From assembly GCA_964485515.1 (NCBI GenBank), contig CAZALT010000142.1, positions 1-9,242 on the forward strand: a DNA stretch of 9,242 bases, given 5' to 3'. Shown one piece after another: positions 1 to 5,402 of this stretch. A program made the translations under genes and the position numbers. Each line of letters opens with the position of its first letter. The first letter of the stretch is position 1. This DNA comes from CAZALT01 sp964485515 (GTDB lineage: Bacteria > Actinomycetota > Acidimicrobiia > Acidimicrobiales > Acidimicrobilacustridaceae). The notes under the pieces are model-generated. The model was given only the letters and a program-made list of their open reading frames with translations. It made no database searches and was not told where the DNA came from.

Positions 1-425
1 AAGTGGTCGGCGAAATTGAAGTGTCCCGCTCTGCACCCGATCCTCCACTGAGCACCCGGAGCCAACGGCCGCGGGGTAAACGGTCCAGGTACCGGGGATC
101 CGGTGGGAACCCGCAACGTCACATCGTCCGCAGCCGCAGGGCCTCGGTTCTCGATGACGAACCAGGTGTTTCCGGGGACTCCAGCGAACCATCCTCGGAC
201 GTCGGCGACCAACGTCGCCTCGAGCTCGTCCGCGCGTCGGTCGGATTCAATCTGGACGACCTTCACAGTCTCCTCGGCGAGCCTGCGCGTCTCGTGAGCG
301 AGCGACGCCGTCTCTCCTACCAAGCTGCGTGTTGCTTTCGCTGTCGAGCTCGCGGCCAGTGCCGCCCAACCTGCTGCACCCGCCGCGGCGGCGCTCGCGA
401 TCGCAGCTGCTGCCTCCCAGCTCAC
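1..425 (-). CDS. Membrane-anchored coiled-coil protein with CARDB-like domain (partial, C-terminus off left edge)
   Basis: The frame stays open for 141 codons from a GTG at 425-423 to the window edge. The GTG overlaps the integrase stop in a GTGA junction, so translation is probably coupled. Residues 5-25 are an Ala-rich hydrophobic stretch that could be a membrane anchor. Residues 28-75 are charged and heptad-like (coiled coil). From about residue 85 a beta-rich part begins, with WFVIENRG at 88-95, ADDVTLRV at 99-106 and LAPGAQWRI at 121-129. The N-x-G-x-A-x-A-x-D-V-x-x-R pattern and the later L-x-x-G turn resemble CARDB/Ig-like beta-sandwich domains; that is an inference from pattern only. 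The same layout and motif recur in the gene at 6359-6922. Function is unknown. It could instead be read as chance open frame, but the motif match makes coding likely. Confidence 0.7.
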   Translation of the reverse strand, partial: MSWEAAAAIASAAAAGAAGWAALAASSTAKATRSLVGETASLAHETRRLAEETVKVVQIESDRRADELEATLVADVRGWFAGVPGNTWFVIENRGPAAADDVTLRVPTGSPVPGPFTPRPLAPGAQWRIGCRAGHFNFADH

Positions 426-1645
426 TGGCCGAGTGCTTCGTCGAGAGCCGCGGCCGCCTGGCCGGTCATGCCGGTGAGGACGTGCTGGTAAGTCGAGGCG
501 GTGAACCCGGGATTGGAGTGGCCCAGGACGGCCGCAGCGATCACGGTGTCGACTCCTCGCTGCAGGAGCGCGGTGGCAACGCCGTGGCGGACGTCGTGGA
601 GGCGCGTTGCCGGATCGAGGCCGGCCTTTGCCGCGGCACGCTTGAAGGCATTGGAGAACCCGTCGGGGTCCAGCGGCCCACCATCGCCGCGGTCACACAC
701 CAGGTCCATCGGCATCCACGCCGGACCCAGACGCAACTGGCGCGCCGCCTGCTCCGCCTTCCACGACCGCAGCCGGAGGGTTGCCATCTGGGGGAGCACG
801 ATCGCCCGCCGCGATCGGTCGGTCTTCGGGTCGAGGAAGTCGAGCCGTGACCCCTTCTCGTCGCGGACACGTTGGAGGTTCTCCACGACGTTCACGACGC
901 CGGTGTCGAGGTCGACGTTGGCCCACCTCAGGCCGAGGACCTCAGAGCGGCGCATGCCGGACGTTGCGGCCAGCAACAGCGGGATCTCGTGGGTTGTGCC
1001 GCGGGCGACGGCGATGAGTGCGACGAGCTGCTCGGTCGTCGGTACGACCAGCTTCGCCCGTTCCTTCTTCGGGACTCGGGCGCCGGAGGCCGGGTTCGAC
1101 TCGATGAGCTCGAGGTCGAGCGCAGCCCGGAACAGCGACGACACGATGGCCCTCGTCTCCTCGGCAGAGCGCGCTGTCAGTCCGTTGGCGGTGACGCCCT
1201 CGAGTACGGCGGCGACGTGGCGCCGGCGCACGTCGGTCACCTTCATCGATCCGATGATGGGTAGCACGTGGTCGACGAGGACCTGGCGGTACCTCGACCT
1301 GGTCCGCGGGCGGAGCCCACGCACAGTGTCAGACGTGAGCCACCGCTCGGCGAACTCCCGGACCGTGATCGACGACGGCACGGGATCGCCGCCGGACTCG
1401 ACCGTCCGGATTCGCTCGCGCATGGACGATGACGCAGCGCCCTTCGTGGCGAACCCGGACTTCGTCAGCTGCCGGCGCTCGAGCACGACGTCGCCGAGCT
1501 CGGCACCGCACTTCTCGCACGATTCGACAGGCCCGCGATCGGCCCACCGTCGATGCCGGCAGGACGTGCACCGCTGCGCCGGGAACCGTCCCGCGTCGAC
1601 CCAGTAGCCCCAGCTCGTCCCGCGCTTCTTCACGTGCCCATCCAT
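422..1645 (-). CDS. int: Tyrosine recombinase / phage-type integrase with N-terminal zinc-ribbon-like insertion
   Basis: A 407-aa site-specific recombinase expected to integrate and, with a directionality factor, excise the element. The catalytic set is complete: Arg232 in SGMRRSE, Lys274 in DPKTDR, His350-x-x-Arg353 in HDVRHG, His376 in LGHSN and nucleophile Tyr386 in STYQHV. Residues 92-185 fit the core-binding SAM-like domain (TVREFAERWL onward). The N-terminal arm-type region (1-80) starts like an AP2-type domain (KKRGTSWGYWVDAG) but contains C26-x2-C29 and C43-x2-C46, which could bind zinc. The ATG at 1645 is preceded by GAGGTGAG at 1652-1659 (6-nt spacing) and shares one base with the stop of the 36-aa ORF (TGATG). 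Length is normal for Actinobacteria integrases. The next gene starts inside its stop codon, so the attachment site is not directly next to it on this side. Confidence 0.97.
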   Translation of the reverse strand: MDGHVKKRGTSWGYWVDAGRFPAQRCTSCRHRRWADRGPVESCEKCGAELGDVVLERRQLTKSGFATKGAASSSMRERIRTVESGGDPVPSSITVREFAERWLTSDTVRGLRPRTRSRYRQVLVDHVLPIIGSMKVTDVRRRHVAAVLEGVTANGLTARSAEETRAIVSSLFRAALDLELIESNPASGARVPKKERAKLVVPTTEQLVALIAVARGTTHEIPLLLAATSGMRRSEVLGLRWANVDLDTGVVNVVENLQRVRDEKGSRLDFLDPKTDRSRRAIVLPQMATLRLRSWKAEQAARQLRLGPAWMPMDLVCDRGDGGPLDPDGFSNAFKRAAAKAGLDPATRLHDVRHGVATALLQRGVDTVIAAAVLGHSNPGFTASTYQHVLTGMTGQAAAALDEALGQ

Positions 1646-1755
1646 CAGGCACTCACCTCGAGGCTGGTCGGCGCCGGGTGCGCTCGCCTGTGCTCATCCT
1701 CGTACTTCGCGAGGAACTCGCCAGGTTCGTCGTTGCCCGTGGTCGTGTTGCTCAT
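1645..1755 (-). CDS. 36-aa micro-protein between HTH regulator and integrase
   Basis: A short frame starting with MSNTTTGNDEPGEF and ending with PTSLEVSA. It is hydrophilic and acidic in the middle (KYEDEHRR), with no membrane segment or Cys. The ATG at 1755-1753 overlaps the upstream TGA (ATGA) and has the strong Shine-Dalgarno AAGGAG at 1763-1768, 7 nt away, the best one in the window. Its own TGA overlaps the integrase ATG (TGATG). The two overlaps plus the ribosome site argue that it is translated, either as a small protein or as a device coupling integrase translation to the upstream gene. I do not recognise a family. The alternative is a non-functional translated spacer. Confidence 0.6.
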   Translation of the reverse strand: MSNTTTGNDEPGEFLAKYEDEHRRAHPAPTSLEVSA

Positions 1756-2342
1756 CGTTCGTCTCCTTCAGGGTTGCCGGCTTGGGCCAGTTCCTTGGCC
1801 CGCTTGAGCCATGTCTCGATCGTCCCCTTCGAGGCGATCACTCCTTGCCGCTCGTACTCCCGCTGCAGCTCGACTATCACCCTTCGCCTGGTGTCCGGGT
1901 TCTGCTTCAGCAGGTTGTATCTGGCGAGGACCTCGGCGTAGTCGACTGGGGGCTTGGGGCCAGGCCGCGACCTGCCCTTCGACTCGACGGCTGCGTCGAG
2001 CAGCCCTCTCACTCGCGTGAGCTCGCTGTAGAGCGGCTCCAGTGCTGCATCGACGTCTTCGACGGCATCCCAGGGGATCGCCCCATCAGGCCCGTAATCC
2101 CATCGCCGGGTGAGGACGGCGGCCCGGGCAGCGTCGATCCACTTCACCCAGGGGAAGCGGGTCACCTCGGACGCTGTCATGCCGTCCTCGTTCCAGAGGC
2201 GGTGATCGACCACCTTGAGGCTGTCGTCGAAGGTGACCTCGATACCGGCGAACACGACATCGTTCCGTGCGAACTCGATCGACCACTTGCGGTCGTCTGG
2301 GCCGCCCTCGGCGGTGAGTGAGTAGCTGTCGAAGCTGAACAC
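1752..2342 (-). CDS. Hypothetical protein with C-terminal helix-turn-helix, first gene of the integrase operon
   Basis: 196 aa, starting at GTG 2342-2340. Residues 1-80 look like a small alpha/beta domain (WSIEFARNDVVFAGIEVTF, then KVVDHRLWNEDGM, then FPWVKWIDAARA). Residues 95-120 are helical, a basic GRSRPGPKPP linker follows at 123-132, and residues 134-186 are helical with an HTH-like end (GVIASKGTIETWLKRAKELA, 167-186). The arrangement suggests a DNA-binding protein, but I do not recognise the N-terminal domain. It is transcribed divergently from the XRE gene, so it could be a repressor/activator of the switch or a regulator of integration. The GTG is chosen because the hexamer TACGGT ends exactly 6 nt before it. 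An ATG at 2344-2342 is in another frame and reads a short composition-poor frame. Confidence 0.82.
   Translation of the reverse strand: MFSFDSYSLTAEGGPDDRKWSIEFARNDVVFAGIEVTFDDSLKVVDHRLWNEDGMTASEVTRFPWVKWIDAARAAVLTRRWDYGPDGAIPWDAVEDVDAALEPLYSELTRVRGLLDAAVESKGRSRPGPKPPVDYAEVLARYNLLKQNPDTRRRVIVELQREYERQGVIASKGTIETWLKRAKELAQAGNPEGDER
1763..1768 (-). promoter_or_regulatory. Shine-Dalgarno site AAGGAG of the 36-aa ORF
   Basis: AAGGAG lies 7 nt before the ATG at 1755 and inside the end of the 196-aa gene. Most other starts here have weak sites or none, so this site is the main support for the micro-ORF. Confidence 0.65.
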
Positions 2343-2348
2343 ATCTCG

Positions 2349-2377
2349 ACCGTACCGACTATGGGCGAGATATGCAA
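2349..2377 (-). promoter_or_regulatory. Leaderless-type promoter of the integrase operon
   Basis: On the minus strand TTGCAT (2377-2372) is followed by a 17-nt spacer and TACGGT (2354-2349). Six nt (2348-2343) then lead to the GTG at 2342. Actinobacterial leaderless mRNAs typically have a TANNNT -10 box ending about 6 nt before the start codon, so transcription would begin at the start codon. No Shine-Dalgarno sequence is evident. Confidence 0.6.
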
Positions 2378-2382
2378 CAAGT

Positions 2383-2436
2383 CCGGCTAGTTAGAACTAC
2401 TCGGGATCTAGCCTGAGTAGATGCACCACTAGCCGG
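2383..2436. promoter_or_regulatory. Operator-like repeat cluster in the divergent control region
   Basis: CCGGCTAGT at 2383-2391 and ACTAGCCGG at 2428-2436 form a perfect 9-bp inverted repeat. A third CTAGCC lies at 2408-2413, 21 bp (two helical turns) before the one at 2429-2434. CTACTC (2397-2402) and GAGTAG (2415-2420) form an inner inverted repeat. The left arm lies just upstream of the minus-strand -35 and the right arm ends one base before the plus-strand -10. Binding here could control both promoters. Likely ligands are the XRE protein or the 196-aa HTH protein (inference). Confidence 0.6.
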
Positions 2437-2437
2437 T

Positions 2438-2443
2438 TATGGT
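2438..2443 (+). promoter_or_regulatory. Leaderless-type -10 box (TATGGT) of the XRE gene
   Basis: TATGGT is followed by exactly 6 nt (CGCCGG) and the ATG at 2450. No Shine-Dalgarno sequence precedes the start, and no clear -35 box is seen (GAGTAG at the 17-nt spacing), so activity may depend on an activator or on relief of repression at the overlapping repeat. Confidence 0.6.
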
Positions 2444-2449
2444 CGCCGG

Positions 2450-2689
2450 ATGGAACGCACACCACTCATCGCCTTGATGGCGATCACGAAGGTCCGGGCC
2501 ATGGCTGCCAGCGGCGAGGCCCGGCGGTCTCGCGAACACGCCAGGCTGTCACTCGGTGAGATGGCCAAGGGTGTCGGTGTCTCGCGGCAGACGATCATGC
2601 GCTGGGAGAACGGCGAGGCGCGCCCTGCGGGAGACCCGGCCGTTCGGTGGTTTGAGATCCTCACTGAACTCGAGGCCGTCGCAGCGTGA
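2450..2689 (+). CDS. XRE/Cro-type helix-turn-helix regulator
   Basis: 79 aa with an XRE-like HTH at about residues 34-60 (SLGEMAKGVGVSRQTIMRWENG), including the typical recognition-helix pattern followed by WENG. The N-terminal helix (ITKVRAMAASGEARRSREHARL) is basic. It lies divergent to the integrase operon and overlaps the excisionase-like gene by GTGA. This is the usual place of a Cro/cI-like immunity or plasmid-copy regulator. Its small size (DNA-binding domain only) fits Cro-like or plasmid regulators better than a full cI repressor with a cleavage domain. The ATG at 2450 is supported by TATGGT-N6 upstream; in-frame ATGs at 2477 and 2501 lack such support. Confidence 0.88.
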   Translation: MERTPLIALMAITKVRAMAASGEARRSREHARLSLGEMAKGVGVSRQTIMRWENGEARPAGDPAVRWFEILTELEAVAA

Positions 2690-2934
2690 ACCACAAGATC
2701 CCGGATCCCGAGGAGAAGCCGACTCTGACGATCGACGAGCTCGTCAGCCTCGGCGTGTTTCGGACTGGCAGGTCCGCAACCGCCGAGGCGGTGCGCCGCG
2801 GTGACATCCCAGGGATACGAGTCGGCCGCCGATGGCTGATCCCCACCGCCGAGCTCCGGCGCATGCTCGGCCTCGATGAGGCGCCACCGGCGACGCCGCT
2901 GCACCTGGTCGAGGAGCCGCCCACGGCCGCCTGA
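2686..2934 (+). CDS. Excisionase-like MerR/HTH_17 DNA-binding protein
   Basis: 82 aa. Residues 13-62 match the excisionase/HTH_17 pattern: LTIDELVSLGVF, then an alpha-helical AEAVRRGDIPGIRVGRRWLIP, then AELRRMLG. The RRGDIPGIRVGRRW wing is diagnostic for this family. The C-terminal 20 residues are Pro/Glu rich and probably disordered. The GTG start at 2686 overlaps the XRE stop (GTGA), so the two genes are co-transcribed. Together with the integrase this would be the recombination directionality factor that favours excision, although HTH_17 proteins can also be plain transcription regulators. The sequence between helices (FRTGRSATAEA) is a little longer than in the usual family pattern. Confidence 0.82.
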   Translation: MNHKIPDPEEKPTLTIDELVSLGVFRTGRSATAEAVRRGDIPGIRVGRRWLIPTAELRRMLGLDEAPPATPLHLVEEPPTAA

Positions 2935-2987
2935 CCCATCACCCCAGCTCCGGCCCGCAATCCCACACGCCCACCTGTGGCCGGCCC

Positions 2988-3026
2988 AAAAAGAGCGGAA
3001 CCCCGGCGCCCTCGCCGGGGTCCGCT
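2988..3026 (-). terminator. Strong intrinsic terminator-type hairpin, U-tract on the minus strand
   Basis: AGCGGA-(A)-CCCCGGCG (2994-3008), loop CCCT, CGCCGGGG-TCCGCT (3013-3026): 14 pairs with a single bulged A. A run of five A (2988-2992) precedes it, which on the minus strand is a U-tract after the stem, giving a classical intrinsic terminator for leftward transcription. Rightward it has no U-tract, yet it could still end xre-xis transcripts in the U-less style reported in Actinobacteria. It sits between the excisionase-like gene and the replication operon. Confidence 0.7.
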
Positions 3027-3050
3027 GATCGACATGGAGCTGAACCCACC

Positions 3051-3323
3051 ATGCACGACCGACCCGGTCAGCGTACACATTCAATTTTCGAACTCGGCCT
3101 CGACGAGCACGACCTCGAGGCCATCGACAAAGCCCTCGCCATCCTCGACACGCTCCGAGGTTTCAGCGAGCAGCACCTCGTCGCCGAACTTCTCGGCGAG
3201 CAGCCCTCCGACCCCGAGGAACTCGTCGTCTGCGCCGCTCTCGTCGCCAACGCCACCCTCGACCTCCTCGAATCCGTCGGCCTCGCCAGCGCTGCAGTCC
3301 GCCAACTGGCGGTCGCGCCATGA
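3051..3323 (+). CDS. Hypothetical 90-aa acidic helical protein, first gene of replication operon
   Basis: Not recognised. The sequence is acidic and helical: LGLDEHDLEAIDKALAILD (15-33), then FSEQHLVAELLG, then PEELVVCAALVANATLDLLESVGL, with no membrane anchor or nucleotide-binding motif. GGAG at 3036-3039 is 11 nt before the ATG, a long but usable spacing. Its TGA overlaps the next ATG (ATGA), so it belongs to the run of coupled genes leading to the SF3 helicase. A small regulatory or accessory role in replication is a guess from position only. Confidence 0.72.
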   Translation: MHDRPGQRTHSIFELGLDEHDLEAIDKALAILDTLRGFSEQHLVAELLGEQPSDPEELVVCAALVANATLDLLESVGLASAAVRQLAVAP

Positions 3324-3835
3324 ACGACACCCTTGCCGTGCTCGTCCCCAAGTGGATCGAGGAGATGACCGACGAAGAGCGGCACCTGCTCCGCCAAATG
3401 GCGCTCGTCATCTGCGCTGGCTTCGCCCGATACGACGCCGACCGGTCCATCAGGCTGGCCCACGGGCTGGCGGTTGCGGGCCGCAAGACTGACGAGGTCG
3501 GCCGCCAGCATCGCCTGGAGGAAGAACACCTGCGTCTCGCCAAGCGCGCCGCTGACTGGCGAACCCAGCTCACCCGGCACGATCCCTACGACGACGTCGA
3601 GCACGATGACCCAGCTCGACGGGGACTGCAGAAGGCGATCGCCGCCCGCGGCCGCGCCATCGGTGAACTCCGCAACATGGTCGACAACCTCGAAGCCACG
3701 CACCCCGGTGGCCCTGATGCCGTCAAGGCTCGCGGCCAGCTCGAACAGCTCCTCGAAGCCGAGGCGAACGATCGGGCGCTCCTGCAGACCGATGACGACT
3801 CGCTGTTCGCCGGCTACATCGACGAGGCCGCATGA
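3320..3835 (+). CDS. Hypothetical 171-aa coiled-coil protein upstream of the helicase
   Basis: Not recognised. Residues 10-50 are helical (WIEEMTDEERHLLRQMALVI). Residues 58-86 and 98-155 are strongly charged with heptad character (VGRQHRLEEEHLRLAKRAADW; LRNMVDNLEA; LEQLLEAEAND), suggesting a coiled-coil or oligomerising protein. No membrane segment or signal peptide is seen. The ATG at 3320 overlaps the previous stop, and its own stop overlaps the helicase start. The fixed order suggests a partner or loader for the helicase, but nothing in the sequence proves this. It has no prim-pol signature, so it does not obviously supply the priming domain missing from the next gene. Confidence 0.75.
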   Translation: MNDTLAVLVPKWIEEMTDEERHLLRQMALVICAGFARYDADRSIRLAHGLAVAGRKTDEVGRQHRLEEEHLRLAKRAADWRTQLTRHDPYDDVEHDDPARRGLQKAIAARGRAIGELRNMVDNLEATHPGGPDAVKARGQLEQLLEAEANDRALLQTDDDSLFAGYIDEAA

Positions 3836-5181
3836 CGCACGCACTCACCGATGTCGGCAACGCCGAGCGGTTCGTGGACCAGCACGGTGACGATCTCCGC
3901 TACGTCCCGGCCTGGTCGACCTGGCTGGTCTGGGACGGCACCAGGTGGCGCCGTGACACCAAGGGCCTGCACCTCGAGCGGGCCAAGGCAACCGCTGCGT
4001 CCATCCTCGAAGAGGCGGCCGCAGCACCCGATACCGACCGGGTGAAGCTGGCCAAGCACGCCATCGCCAGCGAGAACATCAACCGCATCCGAGCGATGGT
4101 CGTCCTGGCCCAGTCGTCCCCCGAGATCCCCGTCGATCCCGACGAGCTCGACGCCGACCCGTGGAAGCTCAACGTCCGCACCGGCACCCTCGACCTCAGC
4201 ACCGGGCAGCTCCACTCGCACGCCCGCGCCGACCTCATTACGAAGCTGGCACCCGTCGACTACGACCCGGCCGCAGCGTGCCCGACCTTCGAGCGGTTCC
4301 TCGACCAGATCCAGCCCGACGCCGACGTCCGCGAGTTCCTCGCCCGATGGTTCGGCTACGTCCTCACCGGCAGCACCCGAGAGCACAAGTTCATCGTCGG
4401 ATACGGATCCGGAGCCAACGGCAAGACCACGCTCACCGATGTCTTCGAAACGATCCTCGGCGACTACGCCCGCCAGGCCGCCCCCGACCTGCTCATGCGC
4501 CGCCGAGACGACCCGCACCCCACCGGCCTCGCAGACCTCCAAGGCGCCCGCCTCGTCCTCGCCGCCGAGACCGCGCAGGGCCGCCGCCTCGACGAGAGCC
4601 TCGTCAAGCGGCTCACCGGCGGCGATCAGATCAAGGCCCGGTACATGCGGGAGAACTTCTTCGAGTTCACCCCCAGCCACAAGCTGATGCTGTCCACCAA
4701 CCACAAACCCCAGATCGACGGCACTGACCACGGCATCTGGAGACGCACCCGGCTCATCCCCTTCGCCGTCACCATCGCCGACCACGACCAGGACCACGAG
4801 CTCCCCGCCAAGCTCCGACGTGAGGCCCCCGGCATCTTGGCCTGGGCCGTCCAAGGCTGCCTCCGCTGGCAGAAGAACGGACTCACCGAACCCACTGCCA
4901 TCGTCGCAGCGACCGCCGACTACCGCACCGAGAGCGACACGCTCGGGCAGTACATCTCCGACCACTGCGTTCTTGTCGACGGAGTCCGAGCACGAGCCAA
5001 AGACCTCTACGACCAGTACGTCACCTGGGCCGAAGCCAACGGCGAACGCTCCATGAGCCAGAAAGCATTCGGCACCGCCCTCGGCGAACGAGGCCTCGAG
5101 AAGCGGTCCTCCAACGGCATCGTCTGGCACGGCATCGCCCTCAAAGCCCCCGAAACTGCACCCCACTGGACGGATCAATGA
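3832..5181 (+). CDS. P4/D5-type SF3 helicase (phage/plasmid primase P4-family C-terminal region)
   Basis: 449 aa. Residues 8-170 resemble the D5_N/P4-type linker domain (WLVWDGTRWRRDTKG; NVRTGTLDLSTGQLHSH). Residues 185-320 are an SF3 AAA+ helicase core. The Walker A is G190-YGSGANGKTT-200 (Lys198). A Walker B-like LVLAAET spans 241-247 (Glu246), followed by GDQIKAR at 264-270. Sensor 1 KLMLSTN spans 284-290, and an arginine finger is likely at Arg304/305 in WRRTRLIPF. The C-terminal tail (about 365-440: LGQYISDHC; LYDQYVTWAEANG; SMSQKAFGTALGERG) matches the winged-helix region often following this helicase. It should assemble as a hexamer at the element's origin. No N-terminal prim-pol/Toprim domain is present, so it is shorter than P4 alpha-like proteins and may rely on host primase. 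It starts in an ATGA overlap. Confidence 0.95.
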   Translation: MTHALTDVGNAERFVDQHGDDLRYVPAWSTWLVWDGTRWRRDTKGLHLERAKATAASILEEAAAAPDTDRVKLAKHAIASENINRIRAMVVLAQSSPEIPVDPDELDADPWKLNVRTGTLDLSTGQLHSHARADLITKLAPVDYDPAAACPTFERFLDQIQPDADVREFLARWFGYVLTGSTREHKFIVGYGSGANGKTTLTDVFETILGDYARQAAPDLLMRRRDDPHPTGLADLQGARLVLAAETAQGRRLDESLVKRLTGGDQIKARYMRENFFEFTPSHKLMLSTNHKPQIDGTDHGIWRRTRLIPFAVTIADHDQDHELPAKLRREAPGILAWAVQGCLRWQKNGLTEPTAIVAATADYRTESDTLGQYISDHCVLVDGVRARAKDLYDQYVTWAEANGERSMSQKAFGTALGERGLEKRSSNGIVWHGIALKAPETAPHWTDQ

Positions 5182-5402
5182 CAACCAGAAAAGGAACGAT
5201 GGAACCATCCGGAACCGATATCCGGCATGAACCCTTTGCGTGCGCACATGTGGGACGGAACAGACAAAGGTTCCAATCGTTCCATCGTTCCAAACCGACA
5301 GGGCGCCCCGGCCCAGATGCGCGCCGCACGCACCGCATCCCGCATCCGACCCTTGATCGATCGCGATCGTGTCCAACCCATGATGGATGGAGTCAACGAT
5401 GA
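5178..5402 (+). CDS. Possible 74-aa basic protein overlapping the candidate origin
   Basis: The frame begins in an ATGA overlap with the helicase stop and ends in an ATGA overlap with the next gene, matching the operon's style at both ends. This is the main argument for translation. The product is rich in Arg, His, Pro, Ser and Thr, with no recognisable fold, and the DNA beneath it carries the GGAAC/GTTCC inverted repeat and a CG palindrome, so its residue choice may be dictated by DNA sites. The Shine-Dalgarno is weak. Alternatives are a non-coding origin with a chance frame, or a translated spacer that keeps ribosomes moving to the next gene. Confidence 0.42.
   Translation: MTTRKGTMEPSGTDIRHEPFACAHVGRNRQRFQSFHRSKPTGRPGPDARRTHRIPHPTLDRSRSCPTHDGWSQR
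5193..5291. repeat. Symmetric GGAAC/GTTCC repeat cluster: candidate replication origin
   Basis: The left arm has GGAAC at 5193, 5201 and 5211. The right arm has GTTCC at 5270, 5279 and 5287. A further GGAAC lies at 5257. Read on opposite strands, both arms begin GGAACGATGGAAC and end GGAACC, differing only in the linker before the third copy. The centre of the arms (5242) falls at the GTGCGCAC palindrome (5240-5247). Repeats spaced 8-10 bp next to an SF3 helicase gene resemble iteron binding sites of self-replicating elements; the origin role is an inference. They might instead be an operator or a recombination site. Confidence 0.55.
5358..5369. repeat. 12-bp perfect palindrome CGATCGCGATCG
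   Basis: This palindrome, with GATCGATC overlapping its left side (5355-5362), lies 30 bp upstream of the Cys3His gene and about 70 bp right of the GGAAC cluster. It could be a protein-binding site for the origin or an operator for the downstream genes. CGATCG-type words are frequent in GC-rich genomes, so chance is possible. Confidence 0.35.

Noticed and set aside
501..1607. 368-aa plus-strand open frame
   Set aside because: It is antisense to the integrase, which has all catalytic residues.
2342..2344. ATG as alternative start upstream of the 196-aa gene
   Set aside because: It is out of frame with that protein and leads to a short frame without recognisable features; the GTG overlapping it fits the -10 spacing.
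2437..3084. 215-aa minus-strand open frame
   Set aside because: It is antisense to the XRE and excisionase-like genes and would cross the strong hairpin.
3068..3844. 258-aa minus-strand open frame
   Set aside because: It is antisense to two coupled plus-strand genes whose start/stop overlaps are consistent with the operon.
3814..5376. 520-aa minus-strand open frame
   Set aside because: It is the complement of the SF3 helicase gene. Its Gly/Val/Asp-rich composition without motifs marks it as a shadow.
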